Shown here piece after piece: positions 11,211 through 19,909 of a stretch of DNA of 64,000 nt. The notes under the pieces are model-generated. The model was not told the origin of the DNA. It did no database searches and saw only the letters and a program-made list of their open reading frames with translations. Origin of the DNA: Devosia sp. MC521 (GTDB lineage: Bacteria > Pseudomonadota > Alphaproteobacteria > Rhizobiales > Devosiaceae). A program made the position numbers and the translations under genes. How positions within the stretch are numbered: the stretch's first letter is position 1; each line of letters opens with the position of its first letter. The DNA lies in NCBI RefSeq assembly GCF_014127105.1, contig NZ_CP059902.1, positions 3,428,001-3,492,000 on the forward strand, written 5' to 3'.

Positions 11211-13379
11211 TTACATGAAGCTGACGGGGTCTATGTCAATTTGGACGCGCAAATCACCCTTGGCTTTTTCTGCACTCGCCAGCCAAAACCGCACATAACC
11301 GGACAAATCGAAGTCTCGGCCAGACTGCGCGAGAAGACGCACGCGGTGACGCCCCCTTATCATAGAGACAGGCGCGTCCGCTGGCCCAAAGAGCCGGACC
11401 CCATCGGCCATGGGCGCGGAGGTGAGGAGCATACGGGCATGAGCCATGGCCAGCGCCTGCTCGCCTGAGGAAACGATTAGCGCCGCAAGACGCCCGAAAG
11501 GCGGCATGCCACCGGCTTCTCGGGCATGAAGCTCGGAGGCATAGAAGGCCTCTCGATCCCCGCTTACCATGGCTTTCATCACCGGATGATCGGGGTGGTA
11601 GGTCTGCAAGAACGCCTTGCCGTGCTGCGAGGCGCGGCCAGCGCGGCCTGCAACCTGCGTGAGAATCTGGAAGGTTTTCTCCGAGGCGCGGGGGTCGCCA
11701 TGAGCGAGCCCGAGATCGGCATCCAGCACGCCAACAACAGAGAGCTTCTCGAAATGGTGACCTTTGGACACCAGCTGCGTGCCGATGATGAGATCAAATT
11801 CGCCACGTGCCACTTCAGAGAATCGGTCGCGCAACTGTGTATGCGAACCCATGTCCGTGGAGAGCAACACCCGACGCGCGTCGGGGAATCGCACCGCAGC
11901 CTCCTCAGCCACGCGCTCAATGCCCGGCCCAACGGCTGTTAGGCTTTCTGTATCCCCACATTCGCCGCAGACTTTGGGCGTTTTCATCTCATGGCCGCAG
12001 TGGTGGCACATGATGACACCACGGAATCGGTGTTCCACCATCCACGCCGAGCAGTCGGGGCATTTATATTGATGCCCGCAGGAGCGGCAGAGGGTGAGCG
12101 GCGCGTAGCCGCGACGATTAAGAAAGAGAAGCGCCTGTTCGCCCCGATCCAAGGCAGCAAAAATCTCGCGGGCCAGCGTGGGCGCGATCCACTCCCCTTT
12201 TTCCGGCCCATCGGTGCGCATGTCGAGCGCAGTGATATTGGGCATGGCCGCTTCGGCAAAGCGCGAAGTGAGCCGAACATGGGCATAGCGCCCCTGATTG
12301 GCATTGTTGCGCGATTCGACCGAAGGGGTGGCCGAGGAGAGGATGACGCGTGCCTTAGCAAATTGAGCCCGCACGATCGCCATATCGCGGGCGTGGTAGG
12401 TAAAGCCTTCTGATTGCTTATATGCGCCGTCGTGCTCTTCATCGAGCACCAGCAGCCCCAGCTCGCGGAAGGGCAAAAACAGGGCCGAACGCGCGCCAAC
12501 GACAGCCCGGACCGTGCCATCCAAGACGCCACGCCAGATCTTGGCGCGTTGCGCAGGCGTCAAATCCGAGTGCCATTCTGCCGGGCGCGTCCCAAAACGG
12601 CGGGTGAAGCGATCGATGAATGTATTGGTGAGGGCGATTTCAGGCAGAAGAATCACCGCCTGACGCCCGGCACGCAGCGTATCGGCCACCGCTTCAAAGA
12701 AGACTTCGGTTTTGCCGCCCCCAGTGACGCCATCGAGCAGAGCAACGCCAAAATTGTGGGCGCCCGTCTCTAATATCTGATCGAGCGCACTGTGCTGTTC
12801 AGGGCTAAGCGTGGATGGCGCCGCATCAGGATCGGGAATTTGGACGATGGGAGCGGCGGGCAATTCGATTCGCTCAACCACACCCGCCTTTTCCAACCCC
12901 TCCACCACAGAGGCTGACACCCCGGCCGCGCCAATGAGCGCAGGCTTGGGCCAAGCCATGTCATCGACCAAAATCTCAAGCACGCGCTCACGCGCGCTGG
13001 TCATTTTATCAGGCACAACGCCGGTGCGACGGAACGCAGTTGTCGGCTTGGGCGCATCCAACGCTTCGGGGGAGCGCAGAACGCCGCGCAAAACCTGACC
13101 GGGCGGGGTAATCGTATAGCGGGCAACCCAATCGACCAGACGCATCAGCTCGTCAGAGAGCGGGGGAACATCATAGGTCTGGGCGATATCGCGCAGACGA
13201 TTATGCGCAAAACTGTCTTTGGGCACACCCCAGACAACACCCAAAACCAAACGCGGCCCCAAGGGCACAGACACGATGGAGCCACGCTCAACGCTCATGC
13301 CGTGAGGCACGCGATAGCTATAGGGCCCCTCTACGGCGACCCCGACCATGACGGCGACAATGTCTGGGCGATCTAACAT
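11211..13379 (-). CDS. priA: PriA, primosomal replication restart helicase
   Basis: 3'-to-5' superfamily 2 helicase of about 722 residues that reloads the replisome at stalled forks. The helicase motifs GVTGGGKTEVF (Walker A) and LVLDEEHDGAYKQ (Walker B) are present, as is the zinc-binding insertion with paired cysteines (CRSCGHQYKCPDC, CHHCGHEMKTPKVCGEC). I start it at the ATG at 13379, preceded by AAGGG at good spacing. An in-frame start at 13442 would add 21 residues without family similarity. Located upstream of the atp operon, as in many Hyphomicrobiales. Confidence 0.94.
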   Translation of the reverse strand: MLDRPDIVAVMVGVAVEGPYSYRVPHGMSVERGSIVSVPLGPRLVLGVVWGVPKDSFAHNRLRDIAQTYDVPPLSDELMRLVDWVARYTITPPGQVLRGVLRSPEALDAPKPTTAFRRTGVVPDKMTSARERVLEILVDDMAWPKPALIGAAGVSASVVEGLEKAGVVERIELPAAPIVQIPDPDAAPSTLSPEQHSALDQILETGAHNFGVALLDGVTGGGKTEVFFEAVADTLRAGRQAVILLPEIALTNTFIDRFTRRFGTRPAEWHSDLTPAQRAKIWRGVLDGTVRAVVGARSALFLPFRELGLLVLDEEHDGAYKQSEGFTYHARDMAIVRAQFAKARVILSSATPSVESRNNANQGRYAHVRLTSRFAEAAMPNITALDMRTDGPEKGEWIAPTLAREIFAALDRGEQALLFLNRRGYAPLTLCRSCGHQYKCPDCSAWMVEHRFRGVIMCHHCGHEMKTPKVCGECGDTESLTAVGPGIERVAEEAAVRFPDARRVLLSTDMGSHTQLRDRFSEVARGEFDLIIGTQLVSKGHHFEKLSVVGVLDADLGLAHGDPRASEKTFQILTQVAGRAGRASQHGKAFLQTYHPDHPVMKAMVSGDREAFYASELHAREAGGMPPFGRLAALIVSSGEQALAMAHARMLLTSAPMADGVRLFGPADAPVSMIRGRHRVRLLAQSGRDFDLSGYVRFWLASAEKAKGDLRVQIDIDPVSFM

Positions 13380-13626
13380 GAGCCCTTTTGTGCATGAGAG
13401 CGCAGGCGTGACAAGAGCCGAGGGCCAAGCTGTCAGCGCCAAATTTGTTCGCTCAATGTTCTAGAAGGTTAAGGCCTCGTCTACAATCCACAGCCGTTGT
13501 CGCAGGGCAGCTAGAACCAAAGTCGGGGCTCCGCCGCCCCTAGTGAATACCTTAAGAACGCGAACTTATCCGGTCCCGTCGGACCGTCTGGCCCAATGGC
13601 CCTATCCTCACTCACGTCTGCTGCCT

Positions 13627-14742
13627 ATGGACACCCCGCCAACGAGCGACCGCCCGCGCCGTCGCGACGCCGCTAAACATATTTTGCACCCGCACACCCT
13701 TCGCGACGGCATGAGGATAGCCCCTCAGCCGCATGTTCGCGCCTCAGCGATGGCCGGGGTACAAGCGGCGCTGACCGGCGCGATTGCCATGCCGCTGATC
13801 TATATCTCGCCCTTCGCCCATCTCCTCAGCTTTGCCGCGCTTGGCTCTATTGTCGCCCTTTACGGGCGCTTTGCGCCCGCGCAACGAAGGAACTGGTTGC
13901 TGCTCTATTGCATGCTGTCGCAGACCGCTGTGGTTCTGGTCACATCGACCGCGGCTTGGCTGGGCGCCCCAAACCTTGTCATGCTGATCGTGCTGGCGCT
14001 GTGCTGCGGCGGACTGATGTTCGTTCAACAGACGGTCAAGATGGGCGCGCCGGGAGCGCTTTTGATGGTGTTTGCAGCAGGGGCATCCTTCGACACGCCC
14101 GTGCGCTTTGTCGAAATCATCGAACGTGGCCTGACGGTGATGCTCGTTGGTTTGCTCGCCTGGGCAATCTGTTTTCTCACGGAGAAATTCCGCAACGACC
14201 CATCGGCCTTTGTGCCCGGTGAGCCCGCCCTGCCCCGCAAGCGGCGCATTGAAGTAGCGCTCTCTATTACGCTCGCGACGTTTCTAGCAGCGGCGGCCTC
14301 CCAGCTGATCGGCGCTTCTCACCCGTCGTGGGCGGCCATGGGGGCGATGGCAGCAATGACCGGGCCACACCTCTACCATGCGCTCCATCGTGGGGTTCAG
14401 CGCCTTTTGGGCGTCGTGATTGGGGCCGCCATTGCTGGCGTGATTCTGATATTCGAACCCAATGTCTGGCAGATGATGGGGCTCATCGTCGGGCTCCAGA
14501 TCATCACCGAAATCATCATCGGCTCGAACTATGCGCTTGGGCAAATGCTGGTAACGCCCATGGCGCTGCTGATGACAGTGATCGGCATGCCGGGCGTATC
14601 GGGCTTTCACATGGCGAGCGAGCGTATCTGGGACACGCTGATCGGAGCGGCGATTGGATTGGTGCTCGCCATATTGCTCTCATCACAACCAGACCGCCTA
14701 GAGTTGGCCGCCTATAAAGCTGCCAAGGGCAACAAGAGCTAA
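13627..14742 (+). CDS. FUSC-family integral membrane transporter
   Basis: About 371 residues from the ATG at 13627 (a GTG at 13543 would add 28 residues; neither has a strong ribosome binding site). Two clusters of transmembrane helices (roughly residues 50-195 and 225-360 of the longer form) flank a short cytoplasmic stretch rich in Arg and Lys (about 205-222). The second cluster, with SHPSWAAMGAMAAMTGP and a following HRGVQRLLGVVIGAAIAG, is typical of FUSC/aromatic-acid-exporter-like proteins. Substrate unknown; efflux of small aromatic or antimicrobial compounds is family-level inference. Divergent from priA. Confidence 0.72.
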   Translation: MDTPPTSDRPRRRDAAKHILHPHTLRDGMRIAPQPHVRASAMAGVQAALTGAIAMPLIYISPFAHLLSFAALGSIVALYGRFAPAQRRNWLLLYCMLSQTAVVLVTSTAAWLGAPNLVMLIVLALCCGGLMFVQQTVKMGAPGALLMVFAAGASFDTPVRFVEIIERGLTVMLVGLLAWAICFLTEKFRNDPSAFVPGEPALPRKRRIEVALSITLATFLAAAASQLIGASHPSWAAMGAMAAMTGPHLYHALHRGVQRLLGVVIGAAIAGVILIFEPNVWQMMGLIVGLQIITEIIIGSNYALGQMLVTPMALLMTVIGMPGVSGFHMASERIWDTLIGAAIGLVLAILLSSQPDRLELAAYKAAKGNKS

Positions 14743-14783
14743 TCGGCTAGAGTTTATTCATGCAAAGGCGCTAGGGTCTCTCT

Positions 14784-15713
14784 ATGACCGATAGCGCCTT
14801 TGCCACCGATCCTTTTGTCCGCGATAGCGTTGAGAACTGGCTCAGAGAGCTGGGCTCGATCAAGCGTCTCGCCCCCAAAACGCTGGAAGCCTATGGGCGC
14901 GACATTGGCCAGTTCATGAGCTTTTTGTCTGGCCATATGGGCGGAGCGGTGACGCTCGCCTTTCTAAAAGACCTGCGCGGCGCTGATATTCGCGCCTTTA
15001 TGGCGGAACGGCGCAATGACAGCTTGGGCTCCCGCTCGCTGGCGCGGGTCCTGTCGTCGCTGCGCAGCTATTTTCAATTCCTAGAGCGCGAGGGGATCCT
15101 TACCTCCGAAGCCCTCAATGTCATCCGCAGCCCCAAAATCCCCAGAACACTGCCAAAGGCCCTGACTGTTATTGAGGCCAAGCAAGCGGTGAGCATGGCG
15201 GGCGAACTTGAGGACAGGCCGTGGGTCGCGGCAAGAGATATGGCGGTGATTGCCCTCTGCTATGGGGCGGGCTTGCGTATTTCGGAAGCCTTGGCCCTGC
15301 GGAAAGCCGATTTGGAAAGCACGACACTGCGCGTCACCGGCAAGGGCGGCAAGGTTCGCATGGTGCCCCTCATCGCCTCCGTGCGCGCTTTTATCGACAG
15401 CTATCTTGGCCTTTTGCCTTTTGCAGTGAACACAGACGAACCCATGTTCCGCGCTATTCGCGGCGGTGTTCTGGGCCCCAGACCAATCCAAGCGCGCATG
15501 GAATTGTTACGCTCGGCCCTTGGCCTGCCACAAACTGCAACACCGCACGCGCTGCGGCACTCTTTTGCAACCCATTTGCTCGGCAAGGGGGGCGATCTGC
15601 GTGCCATCCAAGAGCTATTGGGCCATGCCAGCCTATCGACAACGCAGATCTATACGGCTGTCGACACCGAGCGGCTTTTGGAAAGCTACGCCCTGGCGCA
15701 CCCGCGCGGCTAA
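14784..15713 (+). CDS. xerC: XerC-type tyrosine recombinase
   Basis: 309 residues, the normal length for XerC, which with XerD resolves chromosome dimers at dif. The N-terminal SAM-like DNA-binding domain (about 15-105) is followed by the catalytic domain with Arg in YGAGLRISEALAL, Lys in GKGGKVRMVPL, the HALRHSFATHLL box and the LGHASLSTTQIY box carrying the nucleophilic tyrosine. There are no phage or transposon genes nearby and no flanking repeats that I see, so a housekeeping role is more likely than an element integrase. No dif site was identified in the window. Confidence 0.88.
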   Translation: MTDSAFATDPFVRDSVENWLRELGSIKRLAPKTLEAYGRDIGQFMSFLSGHMGGAVTLAFLKDLRGADIRAFMAERRNDSLGSRSLARVLSSLRSYFQFLEREGILTSEALNVIRSPKIPRTLPKALTVIEAKQAVSMAGELEDRPWVAARDMAVIALCYGAGLRISEALALRKADLESTTLRVTGKGGKVRMVPLIASVRAFIDSYLGLLPFAVNTDEPMFRAIRGGVLGPRPIQARMELLRSALGLPQTATPHALRHSFATHLLGKGGDLRAIQELLGHASLSTTQIYTAVDTERLLESYALAHPRG

Positions 15714-15774
15714 TTGGACGAATTTGCAGGCTTTGGGCTTTCGCGCTGTCCAAATCAGCGTCTAAGCTTCTTGC

Positions 15775-16716
15775 ATGACCACACAAATTTCCCCGGCGCC
15801 GCGCAGTGACCTTTTGGGCTATGGCCTTGCCTTTGCGGGGGCGGCGCTGTTCTCGACCAAGGGCGTTTTCATCAAGCTCGCCTTTGCTGCTGGGGTAACA
15901 ACCGAGGGCACGCTGGCGCTGCGCATGCTGGTCGCCCTGCCCGTCTACCTCGTGATTTTGGCGATACTGCTCTCACGCCGACCGGAACTGAAGGCGCTGC
16001 TGACGCCCAAAACGCTCGCGGCCTCAATGGCGGTCGGAGCCCTAGGTTATTATCTCTCAAGCTATCTCGATTTCGCAGGGCTGGCTTTTGTTTCAGCCCA
16101 ATATGAGCGGCTGGTGCTGTTCACCTATCCGTTCTTTGTGCTGCTCTTTGGCGTTTGGTTTTTCGGTGACCGGATGATCTGGCAATTGGTGCCGCCCATG
16201 TTGGTGAGCTATGCCGGACTGCTGGTGATCTTTGTCTGGAACCTCACCGTGTCGCCCGATGGGCTTTGGCAGGGTACGCTTTTGGTCTTGGGATCTGCAC
16301 TGACGTTCGCGCTCTATCAGCACTTGGCCAAGCGCCAAATGCTGATTCTGGGCTCAGGGCTGTTCACCTGCATCGGCATGGCGACAGCGGCTGTGCTGGC
16401 CATCGGCCAATCTGCCGTGCTCGACGGGGTCGCTGCCTATGCCCAGTATGACAGCTACATCTGGTCTCTTGCGTTCATGCTCGGGATTTTTGGCACGGTG
16501 CTGCCGTCGTTCTTGCTGAACACGGCAATCTCGCGGATTGGCGCCCGCGCCACCTCGTCGACGGCCAGTTTTGGACCCATCGTGACGATTTTGCTCGCCG
16601 TTGTCATTTTAGGTGAAGCCTTCACCCCTTATCACGCGTTAGGCACTGCACTGGTTCTTTCAGGTTCATGGCTCTTTGCCAAAAAGGAGCGCCAGTACAA
16701 AATCAAAAGCGCATGA
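15775..16716 (+). CDS. EamA/DMT-family transporter
   Basis: 313 residues with about ten hydrophobic helices arranged as two EamA repeats (about 15-150 and 165-305). Features of the family include GAALFSTKGVFIKLAFAAG at the start, SYLDFAGLAFVSAQYERLVL, and the final helix GTALVLSGSWLFAKKE with a basic tail. Members export or import small metabolites; the substrate cannot be read from the sequence. It is not closely similar to the tandem EamA pair at 26.9-28.6 kb. Confidence 0.85.
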   Translation: MTTQISPAPRSDLLGYGLAFAGAALFSTKGVFIKLAFAAGVTTEGTLALRMLVALPVYLVILAILLSRRPELKALLTPKTLAASMAVGALGYYLSSYLDFAGLAFVSAQYERLVLFTYPFFVLLFGVWFFGDRMIWQLVPPMLVSYAGLLVIFVWNLTVSPDGLWQGTLLVLGSALTFALYQHLAKRQMLILGSGLFTCIGMATAAVLAIGQSAVLDGVAAYAQYDSYIWSLAFMLGIFGTVLPSFLLNTAISRIGARATSSTASFGPIVTILLAVVILGEAFTPYHALGTALVLSGSWLFAKKERQYKIKSA

Positions 16717-16784
16717 CGCTTGGTTCCCATACGAAACGGCCTTAGGCTTGGAACCAATTCAAGTGCATCTGGGGTAAGACGACT

Positions 16785-18125
16785 ATGAGAACATCAAGCA
16801 AGGGCCTGAGCTCTTCCCTCCTGATCGCAGCACTGATGGCCGGCCTGACATTGCCAGCATCAGCGCAAGACACGTCGGTAAATTTTGGCGACGACACTTC
16901 CGAATGGGCCAATGACGGGGAATGCGATGATCCTCGCTTCGCGGGCGAAAACATGGCCGAGGAACTGGAAGCCGCCGACACTCTAAAAGACGCGACCGAC
17001 TGCCAGACACTGTTCGATGCGGGCAAGATCACCCTCGCGGAAACAGCAGACGAAGCTGATGCTGCTGGGGCCGTGGCACGCGCAGAGGCTATTGCCGATG
17101 CTGAAATTGATTTTGGCGATGACAGCTCCGAATGGGCCAATGACGGGGAATGCGATGACCCGCGCTTCACCGGCGCGAAAATGGCGACGGAGCTTCTTCC
17201 CGAAGATGCTCTAAAAGACGCGACGGATTGTAAGGCGCTGTTTGACGCCGGAGACATCACCCTCGCAGATGGCGGCGGCGACGCTAGCCTCGAACGCACA
17301 AGCATCGACGACATCGACTTTGGCGATGATTCTTCGCAGTGGGCCAATGACCTCGAATGCGATGACCCACGGTTTGCCGGCCCGGGCATGAACAGCGCCC
17401 TGCTGCCGGAAGACGAGAAGGCTGACGCCTCTGACTGCCGCGAAGCCTATGAAGACGGGACCATCCACCTTGTCGGCGAAGGCGAGGACGAAGCGGCAAC
17501 GCCGGTTCGATCCGCTGCGGCGACTGCATCTCTTGAGGCCATCGCGCGACGCATCGATTTTGGGGACGATAGCGGCGAGTGGGCCAACGACGGCGAATGT
17601 GATGACCCAGACTTTTTCGGGCCTGGCGCGTCGAATTTGACGGATGGCGGGACACGGTCGGCGGATGCGAGCGACTGCCGCGCAGCGTTTCTGACAGGCG
17701 ATGTTTCGTTCAAGACAGTCGACCAGCTCAACGTCGCATTTGACTTTGGCGACGATAGCTCGCGTTGGGCCAATGACGGGGAATGCGATGATCCACGTTT
17801 TGCCGGGACAGGGCTCAATAAGAAGATGCTGTTCGAGGACATTATGAGCGACGCCAGCGACTGTGAGGCGCAGTTTAACGCAGGCAGTGTCACCATCAAG
17901 CCGGTCTACACGCCCGAATATGCCCTCGGCGCGCCCTATGATAGCAGCGAGATCGACTTTGGTGACGACACCTCAAGCTATGCCAATGATGGCCAGTGCG
18001 ATGATCCGCGCTTTGAAGGGCCAGGGGTCGCAGGCACCGTGTTCGAAAGCGATACACGCGCCGACGCAACTGACTGCAAATCGGCTTATGAGACCGGCAA
18101 GGCAATGCTGATCGACGCCGAGTAA
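16785..18125 (+). CDS. Secreted protein of six tandem cysteine-paired repeats
   Basis: 446 residues: a signal peptide (about 1-27, ending ASAQ) and six repeats of about 53 residues that fill almost the whole mature protein. Each begins [IVF][DN]FGDD[ST]S, continues WANDGECDDPRF (or close variants) and ends DA[ST]DC followed by an acidic or aromatic segment and a short hydrophobic strand. The mature protein has exactly twelve cysteines, two per repeat, always 26 residues apart, so one disulfide per repeat is likely. The Asp-rich core looks like a calcium-binding loop but is not a canonical EF-hand. I recognise the repeat from uncharacterised alphaproteobacterial secreted proteins, not from a protein of known function. 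It stands alone between an EamA transporter and the sdh operon. Confidence 0.8.
   Translation: MRTSSKGLSSSLLIAALMAGLTLPASAQDTSVNFGDDTSEWANDGECDDPRFAGENMAEELEAADTLKDATDCQTLFDAGKITLAETADEADAAGAVARAEAIADAEIDFGDDSSEWANDGECDDPRFTGAKMATELLPEDALKDATDCKALFDAGDITLADGGGDASLERTSIDDIDFGDDSSQWANDLECDDPRFAGPGMNSALLPEDEKADASDCREAYEDGTIHLVGEGEDEAATPVRSAAATASLEAIARRIDFGDDSGEWANDGECDDPDFFGPGASNLTDGGTRSADASDCRAAFLTGDVSFKTVDQLNVAFDFGDDSSRWANDGECDDPRFAGTGLNKKMLFEDIMSDASDCEAQFNAGSVTIKPVYTPEYALGAPYDSSEIDFGDDTSSYANDGQCDDPRFEGPGVAGTVFESDTRADATDCKSAYETGKAMLIDAE
16878..18116 (+). repeat. Six in-gene repeats encoding the FGDDSS/WANDGECDDP module
   Basis: Repeat units lie at about 16878-17036, 17106-17264, 17313-17474, 17553-17714, 17739-17900 and 17952-18116. 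Spacers of 24 to 78 bases separate them. The segment coding WANDGECDD is nearly identical in DNA between units 1, 2 and 5, which suggests recent duplication or gene conversion. Units 3, 4 and 6 vary at the Gly/Glu and Arg positions. Confidence 0.85.
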
Positions 18126-18143
18126 TCTCTCTGGTGGTCAACA

Positions 18144-18174
18144 AAAAACGGCGGGGTCAACCCCCGCCGTTTTT
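18144..18174. terminator. Bidirectional intrinsic terminator between repeat protein and sdhB
   Basis: AAAAACGGCGGGG, a five-base loop, then CCCCGCCGTTTTT: a perfect stem flanked by A and T runs, lying between the convergent repeat-protein gene and sdhB. It can terminate both transcripts. Confidence 0.88.
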
Positions 18175-18198
18175 CATTTCACTATAGCGATAGCGCTA

Positions 18199-18981
18199 TT
18201 AAGCGACCTGACGCTCGACCATCATCTTCTTGATCTGCGCAATGGCCTTGGCGGGGTTGAGACCCTTGGGGCAAACCTTGGTGCAGTTCATAATGGTGTG
18301 GCAGCGATACAGCTTGAACGGGTCTTCAAGATTATCGAGACGGTCATTGGTGGTTTCATCGCGGCTGTCGATGAGCCAGCGATAGGCCTGCAGCAGCGCC
18401 GCCGGACCAAGATACTTCTCACCGTTCCACCAATAGCTTGGGCAGGAGGTCGAGCAGCAGGCGCACAGAATGCACTCGTAAAGACCATCGAGCTTGGAGC
18501 GGTCTTCAACCGACTGCTTCCATTCTTTTTCCGGCGTCGGCGAGGTGGTCTTGAGCCAAGGCTCAATGGCACGGTGCTGCGCATAGAAATTGGTCAGATC
18601 GGGAACCAGATCCTTGACCACTGGCATGTGCGGCAGCGGGTAGATTTTCACCGGACCGGTGGAATCGTCCATGCCCTTGGTACAGGCCAGCGTATTGAGC
18701 CCGTTGATATTCATCGAGCACGAGCCACAGATGCCTTCACGGCAAGAGCGGCGCAGCGTCAGCGTGGGATCGGTGTTGTTCTTGATATAGAGCAGCGCAT
18801 CGAGAACCATTGGGCCGCAATTGTCGAGATCGACGAAATAGGTGTCGATCCGCGGGTTCTCGTTTTTGTCCGGGTCATAGCGATAAACATGATATTCGCG
18901 CAGACGCGTCGCGCCTTCAGGCTTGGGCCAGGTTTTGCCCTTCTGCGGCTGGTCTGCCTTGCGCAGGGTCAGTTCGGCCAT
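18199..18981 (-). CDS. sdhB: Succinate dehydrogenase iron-sulfur subunit
   Basis: 260-residue electron-transfer subunit of complex II. It passes electrons from the SdhA flavin to ubiquinone through three clusters, all of whose ligands are visible: CREGICGSC with a later C for 2Fe-2[17 protein letters not shown] for 4Fe-4S and [17 protein letters not shown] for 3Fe-4S. Length and motifs are normal. Unusually it is separated from sdhA by two non-sdh genes on the same strand. Confidence 0.97.
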   Translation of the reverse strand: MAELTLRKADQPQKGKTWPKPEGATRLREYHVYRYDPDKNENPRIDTYFVDLDNCGPMVLDALLYIKNNTDPTLTLRRSCREGICGSCSMNINGLNTLACTKGMDDSTGPVKIYPLPHMPVVKDLVPDLTNFYAQHRAIEPWLKTTSPTPEKEWKQSVEDRSKLDGLYECILCACCSTSCPSYWWNGEKYLGPAALLQAYRWLIDSRDETTNDRLDNLEDPFKLYRCHTIMNCTKVCPKGLNPAKAIAQIKKMMVERQVA

Positions 18982-19038
18982 TTCTCAACTTCCTTTCGAC
19001 ACGCCGCTCAACTCGGCGCGAAAACCGTAAAAGCCCGA

Positions 19039-19335
19039 TTAGTAGTTCGGCTTGCACACTTGGTTCGATTTGGCGACGTAGGCATTGTAGGCGACGTAGT
19101 CTTCAGACTTGGGCGATCCGCCCTTCATCGAAGAAATCACGACAGCCATAAAGCGCTCATCAATCAACGACATGGCCGCATCGGCCTTGCACGCACACAG
19201 CTCTTGGTTCTGCGAGATATTCAAGCACACCTCGAAGAACTCCTGCTTTTGTGCGGCCGTCGGAGTGGCTGCATAAGCGGGAACCGCCAAAGCGAGGCTC
19301 ATGCACACGGCACCTGCAATAGTGAGCTTATTCAT
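19039..19335 (-). CDS. Small secreted cysteine-containing protein
   Basis: 98 residues: signal peptide (about 1-22, ending AYA) and a mature part of about 76 residues with four cysteines (Cys37, Cys47, Cys49, Cys94), likely forming two disulfides in the periplasm. The CACK motif sits in a predicted helix. I do not recognise a named family. It lies four bases downstream of the AprI-like lipoprotein gene and 57 bases before sdhB, all on one strand, so it is probably transcribed with the sdh operon. Whether it serves complex II or merely shares the transcript is unknown. Confidence 0.7.
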   Translation of the reverse strand: MNKLTIAGAVCMSLALAVPAYAATPTAAQKQEFFEVCLNISQNQELCACKADAAMSLIDERFMAVVISSMKGGSPKSEDYVAYNAYVAKSNQVCKPNY

Positions 19336-19339
19336 GCGC

Positions 19340-19888
19340 TTACCTACGTGTAATTTTTACAGGACGGGGACCGAACATGGAGTCGATCGTGCCCGCATAG
19401 CTGTCGTTACCATCGCTGGCGAACTGGCCAATAATTCGTCCCGACGCATTGGTCAGCGCAAAGCCCGTCCCTGCACTCATCCAGCCGCGCGCATCGCTAA
19501 AGTCGCTCGAACAGAAACCGGTCTGATCGAGCACCTTGGCGCCAGCACTGCCGCTTAAGGAGCCATTGCCGAACGACACCTGGCAGCTGCGGGCAAATTC
19601 GTCGCGAATGTACCAAGTGCCCATCGGCGCGAACAAGGACGAGGGCGAGCCATTGCTGGAGACGTGGAACGAGCCGCCCGTGACCACACGCTGTCCGGTC
19701 TGCGGATCAATCTGGCTCGTCGTCGTGATAAAATTATTGCCCTCTGACGAGGTCACCGACTGCTGGCCGAAGGTGCCCGACCCAGAGCTATAAGTGCTTG
19801 GGCCGGTGTCGGTGGTTTCACAGCCAGCCAAAAGAAGCGCCACGCCGAGGGTGAGGCAGCCTGCGGCTATGCGTTGCGGTTTAGTCAT
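19340..19888 (-). CDS. Lipoprotein with AprI/Inh-like (I38) protease-inhibitor domain
   Basis: 182 residues from the ATG at 19888 (in-frame starts at 19894 and 19906 also exist). A lipoprotein signal ends LLLAGC, so Cys23 would be lipidated. A Gly/Ser/Thr-rich linker follows, then an eight-strand-like domain from about residue 85: GTWYIRDEFARSCQVSFG, a second Cys about 31 residues later, and a final GRIIGQFASDGNDSYAGTI. This pattern matches AprI/Inh metalloprotease inhibitors and the Brucella Omp19 type of surface lipoprotein. Position between sdhA and sdhB is unexpected. Inhibitory activity is inferred from fold only. Confidence 0.7.
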   Translation of the reverse strand: MTKPQRIAAGCLTLGVALLLAGCETTDTGPSTYSSGSGTFGQQSVTSSEGNNFITTTSQIDPQTGQRVVTGGSFHVSSNGSPSSLFAPMGTWYIRDEFARSCQVSFGNGSLSGSAGAKVLDQTGFCSSDFSDARGWMSAGTGFALTNASGRIIGQFASDGNDSYAGTIDSMFGPRPVKITRR

Positions 19889-19909
19889 AACCATTGCTTC
19901 CACCAAACC

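Noticed and set aside
14784-15713. Tyrosine recombinase as a sign of a mobile element
   Set aside because: Length and motifs fit XerC, there are no phage or plasmid genes nearby, and I see no attachment-site repeats.
18298-19353. 351-codon + strand frame opposite sdhB and the small secreted gene
   Set aside because: Antisense to sdhB, with no signal, domain or ribosome binding site; composition is that of a shadow frame.
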